The notes under the pieces were generated by a model. The model was not told where the DNA came from and made no database searches. It saw only the letters and a list, made by a program, of their open reading frames with translations. This document shows, piece after piece, positions 8,821-18,653 of a stretch of DNA of 64,000 bases. How positions within the stretch are numbered: the stretch's first letter is position 1; the number at the start of each line of letters is the position of its first letter. Origin of the DNA: Massilioclostridium coli. GTDB lineage: Bacteria > Bacillota > Clostridia > Oscillospirales > Ruminococcaceae. Made by a program: the position numbers and the translations under genes. The stretch spans positions 62,001 to 126,000 of the forward strand of contig NZ_FMIZ01000005.1 of assembly GCF_900095865.1 (NCBI RefSeq), given 5' to 3'.

Positions 8821-9690
8821 ATGCAGAGCATACTTGACGCGATTAACGAATGGATAAAGGAAATCCTCATTGGAGCCATTAACGGTAATCTGTCAACTAT
8901 GTTCGGGGACGTAAACGAAAAAGTCGGAACTATCGCCGCAGAGGTAGGACAAACCCCGCAGGGGTGGAACGCAGGCATATTTTCCATGATACAGAGCTTG
9001 TCGGAAAATGTGATTGTACCCATTGCGGGGCTTGTCATTACCTACGTTCTATGCGTGGAGCTTATCAGCATGGTAACGGAAAAGAACAATATGCACGATA
9101 TTGACACGTTCATGTTCTTTAAGTGGTTTTTCAAGGCGTGGGTAGCGGTGTATCTCGTTACCCACACCTTTACTATCACTATGGCGGTGTTCGATATGGC
9201 GCAACACGTTGTTTCCGGCGCGGCGGGCGTGATCGGCGGCGATACGAATATCGACGTTGACGCCGCCCTCTCGTCCATGCAAGCCGGACTTGACGCTATG
9301 GAAATCCCCGAACTGTTACTGCTCGTTATGGAAACAAGCCTTGTGAGCCTTTGCATGAAAATCATGTCGGTGCTTATCACGGTTATCCTGTACGGCAGAA
9401 TGATAGAGATTTACCTTTACTGTTCGGTATCGCCTATCCCGTTTGCAACTATGACTAACAGAGAGTGGGGACAGATAGGAAACAACTACTTAAAAGCCCT
9501 GTTCGCCCTCGGTTTTCAAGGCTTCCTCATTATGATATGCGTCGGCATTTATGCGGTTTTGGTTGGCAGCATGATTGTAGCGGACAACCTGCACAGCGCG
9601 ATTTTCTCCCTTGCAGCCTACACCGTGATTTTGTGCTTCTCCCTATTCAAAACAGGCGCACTTGCGAAGTCAATCTTTAACGCACATTAA
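8821..9690 (+). CDS. TrbL/VirB6-like conjugal transfer membrane protein
   Basis: A 289-residue polytopic membrane protein starting MQSILDAINEWIKEILIGAI, with about six hydrophobic segments and the family-typical GNLSTMFGDVNEKVGTIAAE and SVSPIPFATMTNREWGQIGNNY. VirB6/TrbL proteins form the inner-membrane channel part of type IV secretion systems. It is the first intact gene of the ICE transfer operon to the right of the insertion. Because maff2 just upstream is broken, expression may now depend on promoters in the inserted element. Confidence 0.85.
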   Translation: MQSILDAINEWIKEILIGAINGNLSTMFGDVNEKVGTIAAEVGQTPQGWNAGIFSMIQSLSENVIVPIAGLVITYVLCVELISMVTEKNNMHDIDTFMFFKWFFKAWVAVYLVTHTFTITMAVFDMAQHVVSGAAGVIGGDTNIDVDAALSSMQAGLDAMEIPELLLLVMETSLVSLCMKIMSVLITVILYGRMIEIYLYCSVSPIPFATMTNREWGQIGNNYLKALFALGFQGFLIMICVGIYAVLVGSMIVADNLHSAIFSLAAYTVILCFSLFKTGALAKSIFNAH

Positions 9691-9711
9691 AGACCGAAAG
9701 GAGGTTTTCAC

Positions 9712-10122
9712 TTGGCGTATGTACCCGTACCCAAAGACTTATCAAAAATCAAAACGAAAGTCGCTTTTAATCTGACAAAGCGGCAGATTATATGTTTTGC
9801 GGCAGCCCTCGCTATGGGACTACCGCTTTTCTTTTTACTCAAAGACAGCGCGGGAACAAGCATGGCGGCATTTGCAATGATTATCGTTATGCTTCCCTGC
9901 TTCCTCTTGGCAATGTATGAAAAACACGGGCAGCCCCTTGAAGTCGTGATAAAGAACGTCATTCAGACAAAGTTTATCCGACCAAAGGAACGCCCCTATC
10001 AGACGGAAAATTTTTATGTCGTCATAGAAAAACAACGAAAACTGGAAAAGGAGGTATCGGCTATTGTCAATGGCAGAACGAAAAATCATGACCCGCGCGG
10101 TAAAAAATCCCGTGAAGCGTAA
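9712..10122 (+). CDS. PrgI-family conjugation protein
   Basis: A 136-residue protein with two membrane helices (about 25-45 and 50-68) in the usual PrgI arrangement: VPVPKDLSKIKTKVAFNLT, then helices, then a basic cytoplasmic tail. PrgI proteins are VirB3-like partners of VirB4. The start is TTG (9712) with AAAGGAGG eight bases before it. Its tail overlaps the virB4 start by 59 bp, typical of this operon. Confidence 0.85.
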   Translation: MAYVPVPKDLSKIKTKVAFNLTKRQIICFAAALAMGLPLFFLLKDSAGTSMAAFAMIIVMLPCFLLAMYEKHGQPLEVVIKNVIQTKFIRPKERPYQTENFYVVIEKQRKLEKEVSAIVNGRTKNHDPRGKKSREA

Positions 10123-12499
10123 GCTGACCCGCGCAGAAAAGAAAGAAATCGCCGCCGTGATACAGGCAGCAAAGGGCGACGGGAAGCCCCACACCGCGCA
10201 GCAGACCATTCCCTACTTGCAGATGTACCCGGACGGGATTTGCAGGGTAACGGAAAAGAAATACTCGAAAAGCCTTGTCTTTGAAGATATTAACTATCAG
10301 CTTGCACAGGCAGATGATAAGACCGCTATTTTTGAAAACTGGTGCGATTTTCTCAACTACTTTGGCGCTTCCGTTTCGGTGCAGCTCTCTTTCATCAATC
10401 AGGGCGCAAGAAAGGAAAAGGCACAGGCAGCTATCGAAATTCCGGCGCAAGACGACGCTTTTAACTCTATCCGCAAAGAGTACGCGGATATGCTGAAAAA
10501 TCAGCTTGAAAAAGGCAACAACGGACTGGAAAAGTGCAAGTACATTACCTTTTCCATTGAAGCGGACAATCTCGCAGCCGCAAAAGCCCGCCTTTCCCGT
10601 ATCGAAACCGACGTACTCAATAATTTTAAGGTGCTTGGCGCGGCTGCCCGCCCCATGAACGGGCAGGAACGCTTGAACGTGCTGCATGGGATTTTCCACC
10701 CGGAGGGCGAGCCGTTCCGTTTCTCTTGGGACTGGCTCGTACCGTCCGGGCTTACCACAAAGGACTTTATCGCCCCGTCCTCGTTCCGCTTTGGCGACGG
10801 CAGGACGTTTCGCATGGGGCGTAAGCTCGGCGCGGTTAGCTTCCTTGAAATCCTTGCGCCGGAGCTGAACGACCGTATGCTTTCGGACATTCTCGACCTT
10901 GAAAACGGAATTATCGTCAATCTGCATATCCGCAGTATCGACCAGAGCGAAGCAATCAAGACTATCAAGCGCAAAATTACCGACCTCGACAAGATGAAGA
11001 TTGAGGAACAGAAAAAAGCGGTACGCAGCGGGTACGACATGGATATAATCCCGTCCGACCTTGCCACCTTTGGCAGCGAAGCAAAGAACCTGTTGCAGGA
11101 TTTACAGAGCAGAAATGAAAGAATGTTTCTGCTGACGTTCCTTGTGGTAAACATGGCAGACACGAAGCGGAAACTGGATAATGACATCTTTGCTACGGCG
11201 GGCTTTGCACAGAAAAACAACTGCGCTCTGACCCGCCTTGACTATTTGCAGGAAGCGGGCTTTATGTCCTCTATCCCACTTGGGGAGAACCTTATCCCCA
11301 TTCAAAGAGGGCTTACCACATCAAGCACCGCTATTTTTATCCCGTTTATCACGCAGGAGCTTTTTCAGCGGGGCGCAGCCCTGTATTACGGCTTAAATGC
11401 GCTGTCAAACAACATGATACTCTGCGACCGCAAGCAACTGAAAAACCCAAACGGGCTTATTCTTGGAACACCGGGAAGCGGTAAATCCTTTGCGGCAAAA
11501 CGGGAAATGACAAACGCCTTTCTCATTACCGACGACGATATTATTATCTGCGACCCGGAAGCAGAATATTTTTCCCTTGTGCAGCGTTTGGGCGGGCAAG
11601 TGATACGCCTGTCGCCTGCCGGAAAAGGCATGGACGGTAAGCCCCAGTATGTGAACCCTATGGATATTAACCTCAACTACTCCGAGGACGACAACCCACT
11701 TGCCTTGAAATCCGACTTTATCCTTTCCCTTTGTGAGCTTGTTATCGGCGGCAAAGAGGGCTTGCAGCCCGTGGAAAAGACCGTCATTGACCGCGCCGTT
11801 AGGAATGTGTACCGACCTTTCCTTGCAGACCCCGACCCGGAAAAAATGCCGATTTTGGGCGACCTTTACAACGAGCTTTTGAAGCAGCCGGAGCCGGAAG
11901 CTGCCCGCATTGCGGCGGCATTGGAGCTTTATGTTTCCGGCTCTCTGAACGTCTTTAACCACCGTACCAACGTGGAGCTTTCTAACCGCCTTGTCTGCTT
12001 TGATATTAAACAGCTTGGAAAGCAGCTCAAAAAGTTAGGTATGCTCATTGTGCAAGACCAGGTATGGAACCGCGTTACCGTAAACCGCGCCGAGAAAAAG
12101 GCGACCCGTTACTATATGGACGAGTTTCATTTGCTTTTGAAAGAGGAACAGACCGCAGCCTATTCCGTGGAGATTTGGAAGCGTTTTCGTAAATGGGGCG
12201 GCATACCGACGGCAATCACACAGAACGTCAAAGACCTTTTATCAAGCCGCGAAGTCGAGAATATCTTTGAAAACTCCGATTTTGTCCTCATGCTCAATCA
12301 GGCACAGGGCGACCGGGCTATCCTTGCAAAGCAGCTCAATATCTCCCCGCAGCAGATGAAGTATGTGACCCATACCGAAGCGGGCGAGGGGCTTATCTTT
12401 TACGGAAACGTGGTGCTGCCATTCATTGACCGCTTCCCGACGGACACCGAGCTTTACCGTCTGCTTACGACAAAGCCGGAGGAAGTGAGCAAGCCATGA
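10064..12499 (+). CDS. VirB4-like conjugation ATPase
   Basis: An 811-residue cytoplasmic ATPase that would energise assembly of, and transfer through, the type IV secretion channel. Walker A is GTPGSGKSFAAKREM near residue 470 and Walker B is TRYYMDEFHLLL near residue 687; the N-terminal 400 residues form the VirB4-specific domain (CagE/TrbE/VirB type). The start is TTG at 10064, nine bases after AAAGGAGG; ATG at 10070 is possible but spaced poorly. It overlaps the methyltransferase start by 4 bp (ATGA). Confidence 0.9.
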   Translation: MSMAERKIMTRAVKNPVKRKLTRAEKKEIAAVIQAAKGDGKPHTAQQTIPYLQMYPDGICRVTEKKYSKSLVFEDINYQLAQADDKTAIFENWCDFLNYFGASVSVQLSFINQGARKEKAQAAIEIPAQDDAFNSIRKEYADMLKNQLEKGNNGLEKCKYITFSIEADNLAAAKARLSRIETDVLNNFKVLGAAARPMNGQERLNVLHGIFHPEGEPFRFSWDWLVPSGLTTKDFIAPSSFRFGDGRTFRMGRKLGAVSFLEILAPELNDRMLSDILDLENGIIVNLHIRSIDQSEAIKTIKRKITDLDKMKIEEQKKAVRSGYDMDIIPSDLATFGSEAKNLLQDLQSRNERMFLLTFLVVNMADTKRKLDNDIFATAGFAQKNNCALTRLDYLQEAGFMSSIPLGENLIPIQRGLTTSSTAIFIPFITQELFQRGAALYYGLNALSNNMILCDRKQLKNPNGLILGTPGSGKSFAAKREMTNAFLITDDDIIICDPEAEYFSLVQRLGGQVIRLSPAGKGMDGKPQYVNPMDINLNYSEDDNPLALKSDFILSLCELVIGGKEGLQPVEKTVIDRAVRNVYRPFLADPDPEKMPILGDLYNELLKQPEPEAARIAAALELYVSGSLNVFNHRTNVELSNRLVCFDIKQLGKQLKKLGMLIVQDQVWNRVTVNRAEKKATRYYMDEFHLLLKEEQTAAYSVEIWKRFRKWGGIPTAITQNVKDLLSSREVENIFENSDFVLMLNQAQGDRAILAKQLNISPQQMKYVTHTEAGEGLIFYGNVVLPFIDRFPTDTELYRLLTTKPEEVSKP

Positions 12500-13377
12500 A
12501 AACGGACGTAATCATCAACCGTGAAGCCCTCTATGCCCTGCGGGAGCTGCCGAGCGAAAGCGTGAACTGCTGCGTCACAAGCCCGCCCTACTATGGACTT
12601 AGGGATTACGGGCTTGATATGCAGATTGGACGGGAGGACACGCCGGAGCAGTACATTGACAGGCTTGTAGAAGTATTCCGGGAACTGCGCCGGGTACTGA
12701 AAGACGACGGGACGTTTTGGCTGAATATCGCAGATACCTACTGCGGCACAGGCATGAAAGCGGGCTGCAAGCAAAAGGACTTAATCGGTATTCCGTGGCT
12801 TTTAGCTTTTGCCCTGCGCTCTGACGGGTGGTATTTACGCAGCGATATTATCTGGCTGAAAGAAAATCCTATGCCGGAGAGCTGCCGCGACCGACCGAGC
12901 CGCTGCTATGAGCATATCTTTTTACTGACGAAATCAAAGAAATATTACTATGACGCTGCCGCCATTGCAGAGCCGATCGCGCCGGGAACGGCTGCGCGGT
13001 ACCGACAAGGGCGCGGCGCAGGACACAAATACGCCGAGGAAGTACCGGGACAGGGCAAGGTACAGGGTATCAATAAAACCCGCAGCGGCGGCTATTATGA
13101 CGACGCCCTTATGCCGACCACAAGAAACAAGAGGGACGTTTGGCTTATCAATACCGTACCGTATAAGGGCGGGCATTTTGCCGCCTATCCCCCGAAGCTC
13201 GCGGAAACGTGCATACTGGCGGGCTGTCCGGCAGGCGGCGTTGTCCTTGACCCGTTTTTTGGAAGCGGCACCACCGGGCTTGCAGCGAAAAGCCTTGACC
13301 GACGCTATATCGGCATTGAACTGAACGCCGAGTATTGCGCCCTTGCAGGGGCGCGGATTGGAGGTGGGAACACTTGA
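12496..13377 (+). CDS. DNA methyltransferase (N4-cytosine/N6-adenine type)
   Basis: A 293-residue solitary DNA methylase. Motif IV is TSPPYYGLRDYG near residue 30 and motif I is DPFFGSGTTGLAA near residue 250, giving the circularly permuted order (IV before I) of the beta class. No restriction endonuclease is adjacent. It is embedded in the transfer operon, overlapping virB4 by 4 bp upstream and the CHAP-protein gene downstream. The inferred role is protection of the element from host restriction, or control of its own DNA; the recognition site is not visible. Confidence 0.85.
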   Translation: MKTDVIINREALYALRELPSESVNCCVTSPPYYGLRDYGLDMQIGREDTPEQYIDRLVEVFRELRRVLKDDGTFWLNIADTYCGTGMKAGCKQKDLIGIPWLLAFALRSDGWYLRSDIIWLKENPMPESCRDRPSRCYEHIFLLTKSKKYYYDAAAIAEPIAPGTAARYRQGRGAGHKYAEEVPGQGKVQGINKTRSGGYYDDALMPTTRNKRDVWLINTVPYKGGHFAAYPPKLAETCILAGCPAGGVVLDPFFGSGTTGLAAKSLDRRYIGIELNAEYCALAGARIGGGNT

Positions 13378-15497
13378 AAGACCCCTTAAAGCCCCGCGAT
13401 AAAATCACGCAGAAAATGACCCGCGACGGGGCTATCGCAGAAAATCAGACCACGGGAGACACGGAACGTATCAGCAAGCGGACGCAGGACGCGGATTTTC
13501 AGAAATCCCCGGAGCAACAGACAGCACAGGACGCGGCGGCACAGCTTAACCCGGTATCTGATACAATCCCGCTTCCCCATGCGCCGGGAGCTGCCCCCAA
13601 AGCGGACACAGGCAAAACGGAGCGCGTCATGGAATATCTTGACGCTGCCCACACCCGCAAGGCAAGTAAAAAGGCAGTACGTAGGGCGCAGGAGGAAGCC
13701 ACCGCACAAACGAAATCTTCCCGCTTGCAGTTTACTGAGGAAGAACTTAACACCCCGGAACTTGAAAAATACATCAGGAAATCCAACAAAGCCGCTGACC
13801 GCTTGGATAAGGCAAAGGCAGCTATCCCCAAAGAAAAGAAACTTGTAAAAGAGCGCACCTTTGACGAAGCTGCCGGGAAAGGCAAGACCCGCCTGCACTT
13901 TGAGGAAAAGGACAAGCCGCCCGGATTTAAGGAGAAACACAGCCCCTTATCCCGCCCCGCACAGGAAGCCGGGATTTTGGTACATAACAAAATCCATTCT
14001 GTCGAAAAGGATAATTCCGGCGTGGAGGGCGCACACAAGAGCGAGGAAGCCGCAGAACGGGGATTGAAGTACGGGGCGCGGAAAATCAAACAGGGCTACC
14101 GCAGCCATAAGCTGAAACCCTACCGGGAAGCGGCAAAGGCAGAAAAAGCGGCTTTCAAGGCAAACGTGGATTTTCAGTATCACAAGACCCTGCATGAGAA
14201 CCCGCAGCTTACCTCTAACCCCATTTCCCGGTTTTGGCAGAAGCAGAAAATCAAGCGGCAGTATGCAAAGGAAGCCCGCAATACCGCAAAGGGTATCAAG
14301 GGCGCGGCAGAACGCACCCGCAAGGCGGCAGCCAAAGCCGCCGAGAAAACAAAACAGACCGCAGCATTTGTGGCAAGGCACCCGGCGGGTGTGGCAATCG
14401 CTGTCGGAGTGCTGCTGCTCTTTATCATGGTTATGTCCGGGCTGTCCTCCTGCGGAGCTATGTTTTCCGGCGCGTTAAACGGGGTGCTTGGAACGTCCTA
14501 TACCTCCGAGGACAGCGACCTTGTGGAAGTAGAAAACAGCTACGCCGGATTGGAAAACGAGCTGCAAAGCAGGATTGACAATATCGAGCGCGACAATCCG
14601 GGCTATGACGAGTACCGCTATGACCTTGCGAATATCGGGCATAACCCCCACGAATTAGCGTCCTATCTGACCGCAAAATACCAAAGCTACACCCGCGCCG
14701 ACGTACAGGCAGAATTGCAGCGGATTTTTGAGCAGCAATACAAGCTGACCTTGACCGAAGAAATCGAGGTACGCTATCGGACGGAAACGCGGACAGGCAC
14801 AACCACCGTTACCGACCCGGAAACGGGAGAAACGACCACTGAAACCTACGAATATGAGGTGGAAGTACCTTACAACTATTACATTCTCAATATCAAGCTG
14901 ACGAACACACCGCTATCTGCGATTGCGGAAAACAACCTGACCCCGGAACAACTGGAAATGTACCGGGTGTACTTACAGACAAGCGGGAACAAGCCCCTTA
15001 TCTTTGGTGGCGGCTCTCCCGACACTTCCGCGTCCGAGGATTTAAGTGGCGTGGATTTTGTGAACGGAACGCGCCCCGGCAATACCGCTATCGTTGACCT
15101 TGCAAAACGGCAAGTCGGAAATGTGGGCGGCTATCCGTATTGGAGCTGGTACGGCTTTAACAGCCGCGTGGAATGGTGCGCCTGTTTTGTGTCCTGGTGC
15201 TACGGGCAAATGGGACTTTCCGAGCCGCGTTTTGCCGCCTGCCAGTCGCAGGGTATTCCGTGGTTTACCTCTCACGGACAATGGGGAGCGCGGGGCTATG
15301 AAAACATTGCCCCCGGTGACGCTATCTTTTTTGACTGGGACTTAGACGGCAGCGCAGACCATGTTGGGCTTGTTATCGGCAGGGACGAGGGCCGCGTTTA
15401 TACCGTGGAGGGCAATTCCGGCGACGCCTGCAAGATTAAGAGCTATCCCCTTGACTATGCCTGTATCAAAGGGTACGGGCTGATGAACTGGAACTGA
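13374..15497 (+). CDS. Conjugation cell-wall hydrolase with C-terminal CHAP domain
   Basis: A 707-residue protein. Residues 1-330 are highly charged and repetitive in Lys/Ala/Glu, cytoplasmic; one membrane helix follows (AGVAIAVGVLLLFIMVMSGL). A linker domain with an ESD/ENSY segment comes next, then a CHAP amidase/endopeptidase domain with the catalytic-type pattern VEWCACFVSWCYG and HVGLVIG. Such proteins open peptidoglycan for the transfer channel, as VirB1 does in Gram-negatives. The start is TTG (13374), after GGAGGTGG, overlapping the methylase stop. A lysozyme-like domain sometimes present in relatives is not apparent. Confidence 0.85.
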   Translation: MKDPLKPRDKITQKMTRDGAIAENQTTGDTERISKRTQDADFQKSPEQQTAQDAAAQLNPVSDTIPLPHAPGAAPKADTGKTERVMEYLDAAHTRKASKKAVRRAQEEATAQTKSSRLQFTEEELNTPELEKYIRKSNKAADRLDKAKAAIPKEKKLVKERTFDEAAGKGKTRLHFEEKDKPPGFKEKHSPLSRPAQEAGILVHNKIHSVEKDNSGVEGAHKSEEAAERGLKYGARKIKQGYRSHKLKPYREAAKAEKAAFKANVDFQYHKTLHENPQLTSNPISRFWQKQKIKRQYAKEARNTAKGIKGAAERTRKAAAKAAEKTKQTAAFVARHPAGVAIAVGVLLLFIMVMSGLSSCGAMFSGALNGVLGTSYTSEDSDLVEVENSYAGLENELQSRIDNIERDNPGYDEYRYDLANIGHNPHELASYLTAKYQSYTRADVQAELQRIFEQQYKLTLTEEIEVRYRTETRTGTTTVTDPETGETTTETYEYEVEVPYNYYILNIKLTNTPLSAIAENNLTPEQLEMYRVYLQTSGNKPLIFGGGSPDTSASEDLSGVDFVNGTRPGNTAIVDLAKRQVGNVGGYPYWSWYGFNSRVEWCACFVSWCYGQMGLSEPRFAACQSQGIPWFTSHGQWGARGYENIAPGDAIFFDWDLDGSADHVGLVIGRDEGRVYTVEGNSGDACKIKSYPLDYACIKGYGLMNWN

Positions 15498-15539
15498 CAT
15501 ACAACAACACATTTGAAAATCGAAAGGAGAAAAATCATT

Positions 15540-15797
15540 ATGGCTATGAGTAAAATCGAAAGAATTGAAAAGGAAATCCAAAAGACCCGTGAGAAAATCA
15601 CGGAGTATCAGAACAGGCTGCGCGGACTGGAAGCACAGAAAACCGAAGCGGAAAATCTGCAAATCGTTCAGCTCGTGCGCTCCATGCGTCTGACCCCGCA
15701 GGAGCTTACCGCCATGCTTGCGGGCGGCGGTATTCCGGGCATTGCCCCTATCCCCGCAGACTATGAGGAACAGGAGGAAACCGAGAATGAAGAATAA
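15540..15797 (+). CDS. DUF4315 family protein
   Basis: An 85-residue coiled-coil protein (SKIERIEKEIQKTREKITEY) followed by a short MRLTPQELTAMLAGG motif and an acidic tail. It matches the DUF4315 family found in Tn1549-type ICEs between the hydrolase and DUF4366 genes. GAAAGGAG precedes the ATG. Function unknown; the gene overlaps the next by 11 bp, so the two are co-translated. Confidence 0.8.
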   Translation: MAMSKIERIEKEIQKTREKITEYQNRLRGLEAQKTEAENLQIVQLVRSMRLTPQELTAMLAGGGIPGIAPIPADYEEQEETENEE

Positions 15798-16488
15798 AAT
15801 CCTTGCAAGCATTACCGCACTTTGCGCCGCCCTTGTCCTTGTGGGCGGCTTTTCCGTTACCGCCTATGCACAGACCCCGACGGAAGAAACCAACGACAGC
15901 GGCGTAATCGTGGAAACCGAACCGCAGCCCCTTACCCCGGAGGGCAACATGACCCTTGTGGACGACATTGACGGGGACGCTGCCGAGGATAAGCAGTTTA
16001 TCGTCGTGAAAAGCAAAGGCGGCAACTATTTTTACATTATCGTTGACCGGGCAGCCGAGGGGGAAAATTCCGTCCACTTCTTAAATCAAGTAGACGAAAG
16101 CGACCTTATGGCGATTATCGGGGAGGAACAGACCGAGCAGCCCCCGGCTGTCTGCAACTGTACCGAGAAATGCAAGGCGGGCGAAGTCAACACCGCCTGT
16201 CCTGTCTGCTCTGTCAACATGGATAGCTGCACAGGCAAGGAAGCCGCGCCGGAGGAACCTACCGAGCAGGAGCAGCCCCAAAACGGCATGGGCGGGCTTT
16301 TGATTTTCCTTGTTGTGGGACTTCTTGGCGGCGGTGCAGCCCTCTACTACTTTAAGTTTATGAAACCGAAGCAGAACGTAAAAGGCAGCACCGACCTTGA
16401 CGAGTTCGATTTTGACGAATACGACGAGGACGAGCCGGAGGAAGAAACTGACATCGCAGACACCGAACAGGAGGACGAGGAAGAATGA
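15787..16488 (+). CDS. DUF4366 family exported membrane-anchored protein
   Basis: A 233-residue protein with a signal peptide (MKNKILASITALCAALVLVG, cleavage probably after YAQ), an external domain containing a cysteine cluster (CNCTEKCKAG ... CPVCSVNMDSC), one C-terminal membrane helix (GGLLIFLVVGLLGGGAALYYF) and a strongly acidic tail rich in D and E. This matches the DUF4366 proteins of conjugative elements, presumably a surface part of the transfer complex. It overlaps the topoisomerase start by 4 bp. Confidence 0.8.
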   Translation: MKNKILASITALCAALVLVGGFSVTAYAQTPTEETNDSGVIVETEPQPLTPEGNMTLVDDIDGDAAEDKQFIVVKSKGGNYFYIIVDRAAEGENSVHFLNQVDESDLMAIIGEEQTEQPPAVCNCTEKCKAGEVNTACPVCSVNMDSCTGKEAAPEEPTEQEQPQNGMGGLLIFLVVGLLGGGAALYYFKFMKPKQNVKGSTDLDEFDFDEYDEDEPEEETDIADTEQEDEEE

Positions 16489-18584
16489 AACTTGTGATTT
16501 GTGAGAAACCCAGCGTCGGGGCGGCGGTTGCCGCCGCCCTTGGCGTAAGGGAAAAGAAAGACGGATATATCGAGGGGAACGGTTATGTTATCTCTTGGTG
16601 TATCGGGCATTTAGTAGGACTTGCGGAAGCTGCCGCCTATGGGGAACAGTACAAAAAGTGGAGCTATGACAGCTTACCCATTCTGCCGCAGGAATGGCAG
16701 TACACCGTAGCTGCCGACAAGGGAAAGCAATTCAAAATCTTAAAAGACCTCATGCACCGCGCCGACGTTTCCGAGGTTGTCAACGCCTGCGACGCAGGGC
16801 GCGAGGGCGAGCTGATTTTCCGCTTTGTCTATCATCAAGCGGGCTGCAAGAAGCCCTTTACCCGTCTTTGGATTTCCTCAATGGAAAACGAAGCAATCCG
16901 AAGCGGCTTTGACAATCTGAAGGACGGGCGGGAATACGACGCCCTCTACCATTCCGCACTATGCAGGGCAAAGGCTGACTGGCTTATCGGTATCAATGCG
17001 ACCCGCCTTTTCTCCTGCCTGTATGGAAAGACCTTGAACGTGGGACGTGTGCAGACCCCGACCTTAAAAATGCTTGTAGACCGGGACGCTGCCATTATGA
17101 ACTTCAAGAAAGAAAAATATTACCATGTGTGCCTTATGCTTTCCGGCGCGGAAGCGGCAAGCGCGAAGATCCGCGCCGCTGATGAAGCAAGCGAACTGAA
17201 AGCGGCCTGCGAAGCGTCGGCGGCTGTCTGCACTTCCTTGACCCGTGAAAAGAAAACCGTTGCCCCGCCGAAGCTCTTTGACCTTACCTCTCTGCAACGG
17301 GAAGCAAACCGTATCTACGGGTACACGGCAAAGCAGACCCTTGACCTTGCACAGACCTTGTATGAAAAGAAGCTGCTTACTTATCCGAGAACGGACAGCA
17401 ACTATCTGACCGACGACATGGGCGACACGGCAAAAAGCATGGTAACGCTTCTCTGCGGCAAGCTGCCCTTTATGGCGGGCGTTTCCTTTACGCCGGAGCT
17501 TGTAAAGGTACTGAACAGCAAAAAAGTATCCGACCACCACGCCATTATCCCCACAATAGAGCTTGCAAAAGCTGACCTTTCCGCGCTGCCGGAAAGTGAA
17601 AGAAATATCCTTACCCTTACCGGGGCGCGGCTGCTTATGGCGACCGCAGCGCCGCACGTTTACGAAGCGGTAACGTCGGTTTTCTCCTGCGCCGACCATG
17701 ACTTTACGGCAAGGGGAAAAATGGTAATCGCTGCCGGGTGGAAAGACATTGACCGTCGCTTTCGGGCGACCATCAAAAAGAAGCCCGACAGCGACGACGA
17801 GGAAAACGAACTTGCGTTAGATGTGCCGGATTATACCGAGGGGCAGACCTTTGAAAATCCTGCCGCAGCGGTTACGGAGCATGACACCACGCCCCCGAAG
17901 CCTCACAATGAAGCAAGCCTGTTGTCGGCTATGGAACGCGCCGGGAATGAGGACACCGACCCGGACGCAGAACGCCGGGGGCTTGGTACGCCTGCCACCC
18001 GCGCCGCCGTCATTGAGAAGTTAGTCAAAGGCGGCTTTATCGAGCGCAAGGGCAAGCAGCTATTTCCCACCAAAGACGGCACAAACCTTGTCTGCGTCCT
18101 GCCGGACAGCTTAACTTCTCCGCAGCTTACGGCGGCATGGGAAAACAATCTAACGCAGATTGCAAAGGGCAACGCCGACCCTGCCGCTTTCATGCAGGAT
18201 ATCGAAGCTATGGCGCAGGAGCTTGTAAAAACCTATGCTTCCGTATTGGGCGAAAAGCCGGAGCTTTTCAAGACAGAGAAAACAGAACTTGGGAAGTGTC
18301 CCCGCTGCAAATCCCCGGTTTATGAGGGAAAGAAAAACTACTACTGTTCCAACAAAGATTGTGGCTTTATCATGTGGAAAAATGACCGCTTCTTTGAGGA
18401 ACGAAAGACCGCCTTTACACCGAAGATTGCCGCAGCACTCTTAAAATCCGGCAAGGTAAAAGTCAAAAAGCTGTACTCTCCGAAAGCGGGCAAAACCTAC
18501 GATGGAACGGTACTTTTAGCCGACACGGGCGGCAAGTATGTGAATTACAAAGTAACCATTTCAAAGGACAAACAACTTGAATAG
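16485..18584 (+). CDS. topB: DNA topoisomerase III (type IA)
   Basis: A 699-residue type IA topoisomerase. The Toprim domain begins LVICEKPSVGAAVAAALG and has NACDAGREGELIFR; the active-site tyrosine lies in LLTYPRTDSNYLTDD. A C-terminal zinc ribbon (GKCPRCKSPVYEG ... YYCSNKDCGF) is present. ICE-encoded topoisomerases probably resolve the transferred or replicating single strand. Its stop codon overlaps the first bases of a 37-bp repeat arm (18579-18615). Confidence 0.9.
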   Translation: MKLVICEKPSVGAAVAAALGVREKKDGYIEGNGYVISWCIGHLVGLAEAAAYGEQYKKWSYDSLPILPQEWQYTVAADKGKQFKILKDLMHRADVSEVVNACDAGREGELIFRFVYHQAGCKKPFTRLWISSMENEAIRSGFDNLKDGREYDALYHSALCRAKADWLIGINATRLFSCLYGKTLNVGRVQTPTLKMLVDRDAAIMNFKKEKYYHVCLMLSGAEAASAKIRAADEASELKAACEASAAVCTSLTREKKTVAPPKLFDLTSLQREANRIYGYTAKQTLDLAQTLYEKKLLTYPRTDSNYLTDDMGDTAKSMVTLLCGKLPFMAGVSFTPELVKVLNSKKVSDHHAIIPTIELAKADLSALPESERNILTLTGARLLMATAAPHVYEAVTSVFSCADHDFTARGKMVIAAGWKDIDRRFRATIKKKPDSDDEENELALDVPDYTEGQTFENPAAAVTEHDTTPPKPHNEASLLSAMERAGNEDTDPDAERRGLGTPATRAAVIEKLVKGGFIERKGKQLFPTKDGTNLVCVLPDSLTSPQLTAAWENNLTQIAKGNADPAAFMQDIEAMAQELVKTYASVLGEKPELFKTEKTELGKCPRCKSPVYEGKKNYYCSNKDCGFIMWKNDRFFEERKTAFTPKIAAALLKSGKVKVKKLYSPKAGKTYDGTVLLADTGGKYVNYKVTISKDKQLE

Positions 18585-18615
18585 CAAGCATAGGAAGCGG
18601 GTACCCACTTCCGTA
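18579..18615 (+). repeat. Left arm of a perfect 37-bp inverted repeat
   Basis: Identical, in reverse complement, to 25931-25967. The arm begins in the last codons of the topoisomerase gene (GAATAG) and ends CCACTTCCGTA. The two arms enclose about 7.3 kb with the anti-defence, helper, relaxase and mobC genes. Confidence 0.95.
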
Positions 18616-18653
18616 AAATCCCTGCCACTCTTACCGAGCTTGGCGGGGATTTT
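18615..18653 (+). terminator. Stem-loop that may terminate the transfer operon
   Basis: AAAATCCCTGCCA (18615-18627) pairs with TGGCGGGGATTTT (18641-18653) with one G-T pair, ending in TTTT. It may serve as an intrinsic terminator after topB and also forms part of the oriT-like structure. Confidence 0.5.

Noticed and set aside
10067-10927. Long minus-strand frame opposite virB4
   Set aside because: A mirror frame caused by codon bias of the real gene; nothing supports expression.
12496-13377. Restriction-modification system
   Set aside because: Only the methylase is present; both neighbours are transfer genes.
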